From Symbiodinium microadriaticum (lineage: Eukaryota; Sar; Dinophyceae; Suessiales; Symbiodiniaceae), in contig LSRX01000067.1 of NCBI GenBank assembly GCA_001939145.1, positions 118,926 through 182,925 of the forward strand: a stretch of DNA of 64,000 nt. The letters run 5' to 3'. This document shows, piece after piece, positions 22,501 through 30,700 of the stretch. The number at the start of each line of letters is the position of its first letter. Position 1 is the stretch's first letter. The notes beneath the pieces were generated by a model, which worked only from the letters and a program-made list of their open reading frames with translations, had not been told where the DNA came from and made no database searches. The translations under genes and the position numbers were made by a program.

Positions 22501-23466
22501 GTCCGTCCGTCCGTCCGTCCGTCCGTCCGTCCGTCCGTCCGTCCGTACGTACGTACGTACGTACGTACACACACATTCAAGACACATTCATCACTCCATC
22601 CCTCCCTCCATCCGTCCATCCATATTTCCATGCATGCATGGATACTTACATGCATGCACACATACATACTTTGATACGTGCATGCACCCCTGCATACATG
22701 CATGGAAGAAAGTGTTTTTCTAGTTTGACTGGTCTTGTAGATTTTTCTTGCGCTATGTGCGAAGATGATCCTTGCAGCCTGGCTGCGTGCGTGCATTATT
22801 TGGACATTCAGTGTCGGTGTTGTGTGCTTTGGCCTGGGCCCGATGCTTCTGGCATTATGGCAGTTTCTGTGTCTACTCGTATGTGTCTACGCCCTAAGAG
22901 CCGTGAAAAAAACCCTGAGATATTATAGAACGCTATTGAACTCTGCAGCACTTTGAAAGGAACACCCTTGAGGGACCCGCTAGAACCCTGCAGAAAAAGC
23001 AGGGCCCCGAAACGCAGCCCAGGAAGCCCTAAGCCCTAACCCCCTAAGCCCCAAAACCCCAAAGGGGACCCTAAACCCTAAAACACCCTAAAGCCTGAAG
23101 CCTGTACCTTTGGCAGCCCAGGATCTCCATCGTGGCACAAGGAGGGATCCGACAGCTCTGCGAGGCAATGGCTCGCCACCGAACTGACGCCGAGGTGAAC
23201 ATGCAGGCGCCGAAGCGATGGGGGGAATAAAGAGCGAAAGAAAGAAAGAACGAGGTAAGGAAAGAACGGAATATCTAAAGAACGACATAAAGAAAGGAAC
23301 CCAGAACATGAATACAGAAGTAATTCCACAAAGAAAGACATACAGAAAGGCACACAGAAAGAGCGTACGAACTAAATCAGCAAAGAAAGACACAAAGAAC
23401 GACAGAAATAAGGAAGTAGCGAGAGACAGACAGAACCAAAGAAAGACAGATATAAGCAAAGAGCTC

Positions 23467-23505
<39 letters not shown>

Positions 23506-24230
23506 AGAGAGGCAGAGAGGCAGAGAGGCAGAGAGGCAGAGAGCGAGAGAGAGCACGAAACAGAGAGAGCAACGGAGAGATAAAGAGAGACAGAGAGAGG
23601 GAGCAAACTACTCAAAAATGGCACTTGCGAGGCTGTGGCGGCCCTCTGCAACCTCACCTCTCAGCTGGCGGAGAACAAGCGAGCTATCTGTGAAGCTGGC
23701 GGGTTGGAGATGGCAGTGGCCGCTTTGATGGCGCACCCGCAGAGCCAGGAGAAGACCTTCAAAGAGAGTCGTTTTTTTTTTTTGGTGTGGGCTTCTCAGA
23801 GGATTTGGGATGGTAGTGGGTAGCTTTCTTGCGCCAGGAGCTGCAGCAGCAGGGCTGCGGGCTGCTCCACAACTTGGCCTGCGACCCACAGCTGCGGCCT
23901 CAGGTCAATGCAGCTGGAGGCTTGCGGGTGGCTGCCGCAGCCATCGAGCACCCGGTCCGTGCCGTGCAGTCCCTGGCCCTGATGCTTCAGAGGCAGCTCC
24001 AGGCCCGGCAAGAAATGCCTCCGCAAGCACAGGAAGCGCGCAAGCCTGCAAAGACCACGGCCTCTCTGGCCAAAGATGCCTCGGATGGGGGCGTGGACGA
24101 GCTCTTCGCGCCACGCACGCACACGGTGCGTGTGGCACGGAGCAAGGCGCTGACGAGGCCTCAGCGCAAGGTGATGGCCGACGTCATGGCATCGATGCAG
24201 CAGAATCCTCGTGGCTCGCCTCAAGTGTAA
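16557..24230 (+). CDS. Armadillo (ARM)-repeat protein gene, at least eleven exons
   Basis: Exon pieces, 5' to 3': 16557-16634 (DIVKAMTSHSNSMELLLGVF), 17357-~17416 (HGCGCLYALSCFRADNPEK), 17845-~17930 (NSVAIAHAGGIARILHATR), 18953-~19040 (LRHLAIEIGGNRREVMEGGE), ~19088-19140 (AQACRQEVALTVADRPYQ), 19209-~19305 (INRRMITKSGGIELMVQSML), 19678-~19720 (ENGCAALCNLMANRHDTK), 21540-~21625 (ACAVLRSLALGVPENK), 23117-~23208 (ISIVAQGGIRQLCEAMARH), 23604-~23752 (EAVAALCNLTSQLAENKR) and the terminal exon 23824-24230. The ALxNL, NK and GGI/GGL spacing is the ARM helix pattern, and such proteins are usually helical binding scaffolds. Several 5' sites look like GC or GA rather than GT. The N-terminus, partner and exact borders are unknown, and some repeats have diverged. 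Confidence 0.75.
16985..17235. repeat. CAT / CAC trinucleotide-rich stretch
   Basis: CATCATCATCACCACCACC and TCATCATCATCACC units in an intron of the ARM gene. Poly-His, poly-Ser and poly-Asp frames on both strands come from this. Confidence 0.9.
18405..18592. repeat. ATAC / ATGC / TATA microsatellite
   Basis: ACATACACACATACATAC passing to GCATGCACACGCATGC and (TA)n. It lies in an intron of the ARM gene. Confidence 0.9.
19935..20548. repeat. CCCTAAA-type tracts and a block 1 copy
   Basis: Two telomere-like tracts (19935-19985 and about 20280-20460). At about 20478-20530 is a copy of block 1 (TTCACACCGACCTGCACCG, then CCTCGCCTGGCTTGTCCGAG and TTGCGAGAGCC) leading to TAAACCCCAAACCCC. It lies in a long intron of the ARM gene. 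Confidence 0.65.
20552..20577 (+). CDS. Weak mini-exon candidate
   Basis: 26 bases between AACCCCAACAAG and a textbook GTAAGAG 5' splice site. In one frame it reads GFFEAWDPK. It could belong to the ARM gene or be a decoy site, because nothing else supports it. Confidence 0.25.
21745..22690. repeat. ~0.9 kb CATA / CATG / CACA / CGTA / CCGT array
   Basis: A mosaic of tetranucleotide runs in an intron of the ARM gene. CATG and ACGT units are self-complementary, so long stretches can fold on themselves. A block of (CGTA)n followed by CACACACATTCAAGACAC occurs twice (about 22388-22435 and 22548-22590) around a (CCGT)n run. An undetermined base is at 22436. All long frames here are repeat artefacts. 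Confidence 0.95.
23220..23600. repeat. Purine-only strand asymmetry: GAAA / GAGA / GGCA
   Basis: About 380 bases of AAAGAAAGAAC, AGAGAGAGAG and GGCAGAGAGGCAGAG with very few pyrimidines on the + strand, in the ARM intron just upstream of the exon at 23604. Such tracts can form triplex DNA. The 189-codon minus-strand frame (poly-Leu/Ser/Phe) is an artefact. Confidence 0.9.
23824..24230 (+). CDS. Terminal exon of the ARM-repeat gene
   Basis: After GGGTAG. Reads FLRQELQQQGCGLLHNLACD and PQLRPQVNAAGGLRVAAAAI, a clear ARM repeat, then a Gln/Arg/Ala-rich helix and a charged tail (LTRPQRKVMADVMASMQQNP) to TAA at 24228-24230. The preceding intron is only ~65 bases and seems to start without GT. ACCTTC before it and CTTTC after it are similar, so the join may lie inside a short repeat. 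Confidence 0.75.
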
Positions 24231-24532
24231 GACAATAGTTATGTTAAGTTATATTGTACGAATTTAGTGTCATACAGTAGTTATGATGTACTAATTTTCT
24301 CTGTCAAGTACCAAGTCCCTACACCCTAAACCCTAAACCCTAAACCAGTAGAGAAGTTGAGTCTCCAAGCTCGAAGCCGCCTCTCGCTTGAGAGCCTTGG
24401 ACTCGCCTTGTACTCTCCTCGAAAGGTTTTAGGGTTTAGGGCTTTAGGGCTTGAGGATTAAGGATAGACAGCCAACGGGAGAACTTCGAAATCTGTGGCC
24501 TTGCATATTACATATCTGGTCTATCTTAGAAG

Positions 24533-24669
24533 GTTTTGGCCCGGTTATTGAAGAAGCGAGAGGCGAGTGGCTGCCCCGCGATGGCTCCACTGCGGGTAGC
24601 AGCGCTTCGGGTGATGACACCTCGAAGGCTTCTCAGGCCTCCAGCGCCGCCCGGGCTACATCATCTTGA
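24533..24669 (+). CDS. Candidate terminal exon, acidic then Ser/Ala-rich
   Basis: After ATCTTAGAAG. Reads FGPVIEEARGEWLPRDGSTA, GSSASGDDTSKASQASSAAR, ATSS and TGA. The Ser/Ala tail is typical of a disordered C-terminus. A second frame is also open. It follows a TTTAGGG tract at 24427-24455, which may be the start of the preceding intron. Confidence 0.4.
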
Positions 24670-24800
24670 AATCTATTCTATTCTGCTATATTCTACTCTA
24701 CTCTAGTCTTTTCTAATTCGTCTTTTCTAGTCTAGTCTAGTGTACTCTACTCGATTCTTTTCTGTTTTGTTCTGTTCTATTCTCTTCTCGTATATTCTGT
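24670..24800. repeat. Degenerate TTCTA / CTAGT pyrimidine-rich repeat
   Basis: TCTATTCTATTCTGC, CTACTCTACTCTAGTC and related words. A complementary version (AGTAGAGTATAGT words) lies at 48960-49075. Confidence 0.75.
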
Positions 24801-24956
24801 TGAATTGCATTCTACGTCGCTTTGCCATGCTATGTTACATGATGCTATATCATGTTAGATTATGTTGTGTCACAATCTATCTTAGGCAGCACTTGATTGC
24901 ATTATATATGGCAATACACTATATTGTATGATTTTATCTTCTCTGCAGCTTTACAG

Positions 24957-25055
24957 GATTTGAGTTCGAAGGGTAGTCCTTCGCCGGGATGCAGAGGCGA
25001 AGGGTCGGGTGTGGAGGATTTCTGTGACAAGCATCGGAGCCTTTGCGTGCTCCGA
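24957..25055 (+). CDS. Internal exon, 33 codons, phase 0-0
   Basis: After CTCTGCAGCTTTACAG. Reads DLSSKGSPSPGCRGEGSGVE, DFCDKHRSLCVLR, and ends at GTGAGGGTTTAGGG, a consensus-like 5' splice site merging into telomere-like repeat. Exact codon multiple and open throughout. If the following intron ended inside CCGAG near 25296, the next exon would read GQRRWKMDAPGAAARGILRH and stop. That is speculative. Confidence 0.5.
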
Positions 25056-25529
25056 GTGAGGGTTTAGGGTCTGGGGGATCTGGGGAAACGAAGTGGGAGC
25101 TTCACAAATCAAAGCACCCTAACCCATTATAGGCATAAGCAATTTTTTAACAGTATCGAGCCGTATGATACTTAGAACAAGGACCCTAATCTAGGTAGAA
25201 TATAGATGGTATAGCCAATACGACATTTAGCATCCTCCCTGTACAAAGAACCCCTGAACAGAGGGACCCCTGCTTTTCTGAAGCCCGATCCTCGGACCGA
25301 GGCCAGCGGCGGTGGAAGATGGACGCTCCGGGAGCAGCAGCGCGCGGCATCCTACGGCATTGAGGCCTCTGGGTCTGAAGGGCGAGTCTGGGCCCTTGTG
25401 AAGGAACTGAGTTGAAGTTGCTGTAATAGGGATCTACAGCAGATGAATTATGGTCCTTTATCAATTCTCTTGCAAGACCCAGTATCAGTATTGAGATCTA
25501 GTCGGCGCAAGGCATTGCAGCATTGCCTC

Positions 25530-25838
25530 CCAAGGAAAACCCCTCAACCCTAAGACCCGAAGCCTTGAACCCCTCAACCCTCAAGCGGACACCCCTTAAT
25601 TAACCCTGAACCCCCAAGCCCGAAACCCTACACCTGTCCTGTACGCTGAATCACAAAAAAGGCCGCTAAACCGCAAACCCCAAAACACCCAAAACACCCA
25701 AAAACCCCAAAACCCCCAAAAACCCCAAAACCCCTAAACCCCTAAACTCTTAAACCCAAAACCCCTAAACCCTAAACCCCCAAAAACCCCTAAACCCTAA
25801 ACCCCTAAACCCTCTCCCCCTTAAACCCCCAAGCCGGA
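25530..25838. repeat. CCCTAAA-type tract at an intron 3' end
   Basis: Dense CCCTAAACC, CCCCAAAACC and CCCTAAACCCC variants, ending just before the exon island at 25845. Confidence 0.85.
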
Positions 25839-25844
25839 TCACAG

Positions 25845-25935
25845 GACCTGGAGGGCGTCTCGGACAGGAGCTCCGAGGAGGGATTTGCAGCCCGGAAAGG
25901 CTGCTTAGAAAGCAAAGGAGGGTTCAGGCTGCTGG
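25845..25935 (+). CDS. Candidate exon in a telomere-repeat sandwich
   Basis: After GGATCACAG. Reads DLEGVSDRSSEEGFAARKGC and LESKGG, and can end at GTTCAGG (25922) or GTTTAGGG (25936). The minus strand is also open with plausible borders, so the strand is likely but not certain. Confidence 0.4.
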
Positions 25936-26084
25936 GTTTAGGGTGCTTAGGAAGCCAAAGGGGGGAGAAGTTACAGTTTAGACCCCCTTTTTGGGCTTGG
26001 TTCGTGGAAAACAGAGGCAGCCCCAAACCCTAAGCCCTAAACGGCCCTAAACCCCTAAGCCCCTAAACCTCTGAAGCCTAAACC

Positions 26085-26130
26085 CGGGATCCTCGCCTAG
26101 GCTTGTCCGAGGGTGAGTGCTGAAAGCCTA
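26085..26130 (+). repeat. Block 1 copy leading into CCCTAAG
   Basis: CCTCGCCTAGGCTTGTCCGA, then GGGTGAGTGCTGAAAGCC and TAAACCCTAAG, followed at once by the exon-like island at 26130. Confidence 0.6.
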
Positions 26131-26206
26131 AACCCTAAGCTGAGGCTATGGTGGAGCCTTTGCCTTCGTGATCCGCCGTGGCCTTGATACCTGGCTGCGC
26201 TCTGGC
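26130..26206. CDS. Exon-like island, strand ambiguous
   Basis: Bounded by CCCTAAG on the left and GGTTTGGGGTTTAGGG further right. On minus, after AAACGCCAG, it reads AQPGIKATADHEGKGSTIAS and stays open. On + it reads EAMVEPLPS and stops. Both are credible exons, and the sandwich looks the same from either strand. Confidence 0.3.
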
Positions 26207-26759
26207 GTTTTGGGGCTGGTTGGTTTGGGGTTTGGGGTTTAGGGTTTAGACTGGATCCGGAGAAAGGCTCCATGGTTCTTAGAATTAGAGGCGATCTTGT
26301 ATCTTGTTCACACACTTCGTCTTCTTAGGGTCTCGCTGGATTTCTTTGGGCCTCGACGTAGCTTGGAGTTGTAGCTGCATGGTCATGGCCTCCTGAAGCT
26401 CGGAATGACGAGTTGATCGATGTTTTTGCAGTCTGGGACGAGTCCACGGCACAGTCGGTGCCTCGGTTCCCGGCATTTGCATAGCAAAGGTGTAAACAAG
26501 TGTTTGGGGTTTAAGGTTGTTAATAATTATCGGAACCTGATTAAGATATCTTGGGTCTTTGTTAGCGTTCTGTATCGGGATCTTAATGTTTTTTGGGGGG
26601 GTATAGGACCAGGGTTTCTTAATCAAGCTCCCACATTAGGGTTCAGGGGTCATTGGGGTTTGGGGTTGGGGTTGTGGGGTTTAGGGTTGAACCTCAAAAC
26701 TTGTAGACTCTAGACCCTTGAGCCCTCATTCCTAGCTTCCCCAGTCAGAAAGAGCCATA

Positions 26760-26790
26760 AGGTAGTTCTCTAAAGTCAGGTCCCGTTTAG
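26760..26790. mobile_element. MITE family GTAGTTCTC, fragment
   Basis: GGTAGTTCTCTAAAGTCAGG, then TCCCGTTTAG. Only the left end is recognisable. Confidence 0.45.
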
Positions 26791-26955
26791 CTTTCTGTAA
26801 AAAACCCCTAAAACCCTAAACCCTAAATCTCTAAAGCCGTAACCCCCCAACCACCGCAAACCCTAAACCCCTAATCCCTAAAACCCCTAAACCCCTAAAC
26901 CCCTAAACCCCCAAATCCCTAAAGCCCTAAAGCCCTAAAAAACCCTAAAGCCCAG

Positions 26956-27056
26956 GAGAAGCAGGGCAGTCGGGAGGTCGGTAACCCGAGGGCCACGAAG
27001 GCTCCCTCCGCTCCCAAAGCGCTGCAGCAGGTGCTCTCGGCAGGGGAGAAGAAATT
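26956..27056 (+). CDS. Candidate internal exon, Lys/Ala/Pro-rich
   Basis: A CCCTAAA tract (26800-26950) ends in AAAGCCCAG. The exon reads EKQGSREVGNPRATKAPSAP, KALQQVLSAGEKK, and ends at GTGTTTAGGGG, the start of a TTTAGGG tract. It fits the sandwich exactly. Unknown function. Confidence 0.5.
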
Positions 27057-27374
27057 GTGTTTAGGGGCTTAGGGTTTAAGGATTTTAGGGGTTTCAAATT
27101 TTGGGTTTAGGGTTTAGGGGTTTAGGGGGGATTCAGGCATGACACCCAGAGCCCAGCTGCAAAGTAGATTCAGGCATCTTACTAGCTTTGCTGACAGAAG
27201 CCGCAATATTTACTCAAGGGGAGGGCTGAAGCCTAAGCGGGCCTGAAAGCACACTGAGCACTTACCACCTTCCCACAAGGAGTCAGAATACTTCAACTTG
27301 AAACAACGCGGTCAACCAACTGTAGAGCTCCGACCCTGTAACAATCCCTGAACCCTGAACCCAAAAGCCCCACG

Positions 27375-27490
27375 GAGCTCCGAGGAGGCCACGGATCCAA
27401 AGCCGCCCTTGAGCCATCTGAATCTCGACCTCGAGTCTCCGACATCGGCGACGCTCAAAGGCGAGGCAGCCGGAAACGGGCCCATGAGGC
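27375..27490. CDS. Exon-like island open on both strands
   Basis: Between CCCTGAACCCTGAACCC and CTTAGGGTTAACG. On + it can read EEATDPKPPLSHLNLDLESP and TSATLKGEAAGNG. On minus, after AACCCTAAG, it reads CLMGPFPAASPLSVADVGDS and continues open to GGTTCAGGG. I cannot decide between them. Confidence 0.3.
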
Positions 27491-27904
27491 ACTTAGGGTT
27501 AACGACTATATGGTGTAGGGAACTTCGACATGTCATGAACCGGAGGGCAGGAACAGGAAATGAAACTGCGAAAGCTGGGTAATCTTGTCTAGTTGGCTGC
27601 AAAATCTGTACGGAGTGGATAGGTTTTGGACTGAAGGCCTTGCAGTAGGGATGCGCAGCTTGAAGACAGGGGTGACTGTGAAACACCTACACGTGGAGAA
27701 ACCGTCTCTCAAATTCAGCTTCTAAGGCGGTGCCCTAAACCCTAAGCCTGAACCCCAAACATCCCTAAACCCTAAACCCCACGTCTCCGGAGTCCCCAGA
27801 AGTTTGCCAGAATGCGAGATGTGAGGGTTTTGATCGCAGGCCAGCCTGCCTTCCTGCCGCTGACGGAGCAAAACCTCAGGCGGGTTTTGTTCCGTATCCC
27901 GAAA

Positions 27905-28015
27905 ATATACATATGTATATGTATATGTCTATGTATACGTATATGTAAATGCATGTGTATATGTATATGTAAATGTATATGTATACGATATGCATATGTG
28001 TATGTACATGTAGAC

Positions 28016-28090
<75 letters not shown>

Positions 28091-28225
28091 GACGTAGATG
28101 TAGATGTATACGTAGATGTATATGTATATGTACATGTATATGTATATGTACGTATAGGCGTAGACATAGACGTAGATGTAGATATAGATGTGTGTATAGA
28201 TCTATTTGTATATACACATGCACAT
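27905..28225. repeat. TATATG hexanucleotide array
   Basis: (TATATG)n with TAGACG and TACATG variants. The long frames with Tyr-Val, Ile-His and Cys-Ile repeats are artefacts. Confidence 0.95.
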
Positions 28226-28559
28226 GCACACATGTGCCGTAGCGAGGCGAGCATCCTACGACTCCAGGGACACGGCAGCCAGTGCGGACAGACGAGGTTC
28301 TTTGGACTCCGTAGTGCTGCGTACAGAATCGTTCACAAGGTCCCAAACCCTTCTAGATTCCTAGTAGAACCCACCTGGTATGCACGTTGATGCCTAAGTA
28401 GTATAGTTGAGCTTCATCGGTTTACACGGGTTCTATGGCAGGGTCAAGGGGTAGAAAACTGGGACCGTTTGAGGCTGGCAGGTCGGCTCTTGATTCAGGA
28501 TGGCGCTCGGTCTGATCCTGTTTGCCGGATTCGTCCTAACAGCAGCACGAAGCTTCAAG

Positions 28560-28653
28560 GGTAGTTCTCTAAAGCAGGGTCCTTTTCTAGGTCCCCAAGA
28601 TAGTACGGCACCCTCAAAGGGACCCCAAAAAGGAACCCTAACTTAGAGAGCCA
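28560..28653. mobile_element. MITE family GTAGTTCTC, copy 2
   Basis: Starts GTAGTTCTCTAAAGCAGGGT and ends CCCTAACTTAGAGAGCCACC. The centre carries GGTCCCCAAGATAGTACGGC and ACCCTCAAAGGGACCCC. Terminal inverted repeats match copies 1 and 3. Confidence 0.7.
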
Positions 28654-29689
28654 CCCTCAAGCAGGTGCCATCCACCAATCCTGGGGTTTGCGGTAGGGAA
28701 CACACCCGCATCAAGCCTTTTTCCTTCGAGATAGCTAATATAGGGGGTTAATAAGTAGAATAGGGTTGTGGGGCCCGTTATACTATAATTATAATAAGGA
28801 ACCCCCAAAACAGTATTTGTAATCATTTAGGCCCCTAGAGTAGTCCTGGCCAGTCTGAGGCCAAGTCTCCTTCGCCACAGACACGAAGGACCCAGAACTA
28901 GCTTGGGGCTGGTTCGAGGAAGGTCTTACTCCCTGGACTAGAAGTCCGAAACCTTAAGCCTTAAACCCTCAAAAACTGCAAGGTTTCAAACGCCCTAAGC
29001 TACCTCCCGATTTTTGTTCTGACGTAGATGTGGGGGTGGGGGGGGGGTTCGTTGAACTTAGGGGTTATCTCTTCCATTGAGCCATTCGTCCTGATTGTCA
29101 TAACCAGGATGCAACACTTGAGGTTGTGTGCTGGCATTGGCGTGCTTGCGGAAAGAAGGAACCCCAAGATAGACCCCAAGAGTCTTTGTAGAGACCTCCC
29201 CTGACTAACAAGCCAGCCACCACGAACATTCTCAAACTTCCTATGCCTTGAACCTTAGAGGATCAGGCTCTGGACCTCAGCAGCTGCAGAGTGGAAGTCC
29301 CATTGACATGCATCGGGAAAGCCCTGAGCCCTATACCAAGATGCATGGCCTCTGAAATATATGTGGCTGCAGTATGTTGCAGTTTCAGGTATCATGACGT
29401 CTTGTAGGGAGGCACTCGGCGGTGTGAGGACAATACGGGGATATTACGGGCAGATAGTCAGACCTCTAGGCACAGATCCTGCATGGCAAACCGTATCCTA
29501 GTTTCAAGAATGATGCAGCCTTCCGTTATTCCTTTGCTGAGCGTTCGCTGCTGTAGTGCTTGGAAGTGCTGCTTTGTAAGTCGTCTCTCGCATCAGTTCC
29601 AGCCATCTAGTTTCCATGCACTTGGATGCCGCTCATCAGAGATGGTCCTACAGAAAGCCCTCCGGACCTAATGACACCCTACACTCTGA
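28654..29689. other. Stretch without a recognised gene
   Basis: Mixed-composition DNA with a few CCCTAAA words near 28960 and a G homopolymer at about 29034-29048. Frames such as 29483-29671 have no motif or good borders. Confidence 0.3.
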
Positions 29690-29784
29690 ACGCTGTCACG
29701 ATGAGGAGGCCGACGCTGAGCAGGCCTTGGATACAAGATCCCAGGCAAGTGCCTCGTCTAGCAGGAAGTGCCAAGCATCTCAAG
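29690..29784 (+). CDS. Candidate exon, acidic then Ser-rich
   Basis: Reads CHDEEADAEQALDTRSQASA and SSSRKCQASQ and ends at CAAG/GTCTACTGTTTAGGG, again a 5' splice site running into telomere-like repeat. The left border is unclear and the frame stays open upstream to about 29616. Confidence 0.4.
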
Positions 29785-30070
29785 GTCTACTGTTTAGGGT
29801 GTAGGTCCGTGTGTCCGTGTAGGTCTTCTAGGGTTTATAGGGTTTAGGACTGTCGGGATTGGCGGGGTTTAGGGCTGGAAGGGCGAAGTGGTCGAGTGGG
29901 AGTACCAGCATTTTTGTCATTCTGGGTTTCTTGACTATTGCTAGGCTCTGGAGTTATGGCATACAGCTCGAAAGCCTTTAGCCATAGGCAGAAGGGAACT
30001 GGAGATTGTTGAAGCGACACTCTTGACGACCAAACACTTGTAAACTGCCATCAAGCAACCTTCAACTTCA

Positions 30071-30500
30071 CTACGAAAACGTCAGCCTGCCGAGACCAGC
30101 ACCGCACAGTTTTTGCCATTCCTCGACGTCTCTGGCCCGGGCCCAGGCAGCGATCAAAGCGAAGGAGGTTGGGTCGATGACCTCGATGACCCCCGACTGG
30201 ACAAGAGGCGCAGAGGGTCGCGATGGAACTCCAGGGAGCGAGAGATCCGAATCAAGCACCGCGCATCTGGGGCTCTGAGAGCCTGTTTGGCGAATGCGCA
30301 TGACTCTTGTGCAGGGCGCGGAAGCAACGGCGGCAGCTGACGAAGAGCTCGGGCACAAGCTCCGGTATCCTGGAAGAGGCCGGCACTTTTCGCGGCATCC
30401 GAGGAATTCGGGGTCTGAAGACTGTGCTCTGCGATGACCTGTCTTCGGTTCGCAGGTGTCTCCCAATTTCCCAAATGTCCTAGTGCCGTCAGGTAGGTGG
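30071..30500. other. GC-rich island, possible exon, strand unclear
   Basis: Open on minus for 155 codons (30071-30538) and on + in two frames (SLARAQAAIKAKEVG near 30130, and DVSGPGPGSDQSEGGWVDDL). Probably contains coding sequence, but strand and frame are unresolved. Confidence 0.25.
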
Positions 30501-30573
30501 TCAGGCCAGGAAACCTTACACCCCAAAACCTGACACAATCATAACCCCCAAATCTTATACGCCCTAAACAAAG

Positions 30574-30670
30574 CCTCAGTCGGAGGTCTTTGGAGAGGTG
30601 GAGCTGGAGGTACAGCGGCCGGCGAAGCAGCCAAGGATGCCCGAAGCAATTTCCGATTGCACTTTCCCAG
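30574..30670 (+). CDS. Candidate internal exon, 32 codons
   Basis: After a CCCTAAACAAAG border. Reads PQSEVFGEVELEVQRPAKQP, RMPEAISDCTFP, with a CCCAG/GTTTTT 5' splice site. It lies just upstream of the P450 pseudogene. Whether it belongs to that gene is unknown. Confidence 0.45.
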
Positions 30671-30700
30671 GTTTTTAAAAAGAGGAAAACTGAGGAAAAG

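Noticed and set aside
21742-22928. Several frames of 150-320 codons rich in His, Thr, Tyr, Cys, Met
   Set aside because: Translation of CATA/CATG/CGTA repeats. No complexity beyond the repeat.
23088-23657. 189-codon minus-strand frame rich in Ser, Leu, Phe
   Set aside because: Complement of a purine-only tract. The + strand carries clear ARM exons on both sides.
27772-28390. Frames of 89-192 codons around 28 kb
   Set aside because: TATATG hexamer array read in triplets.
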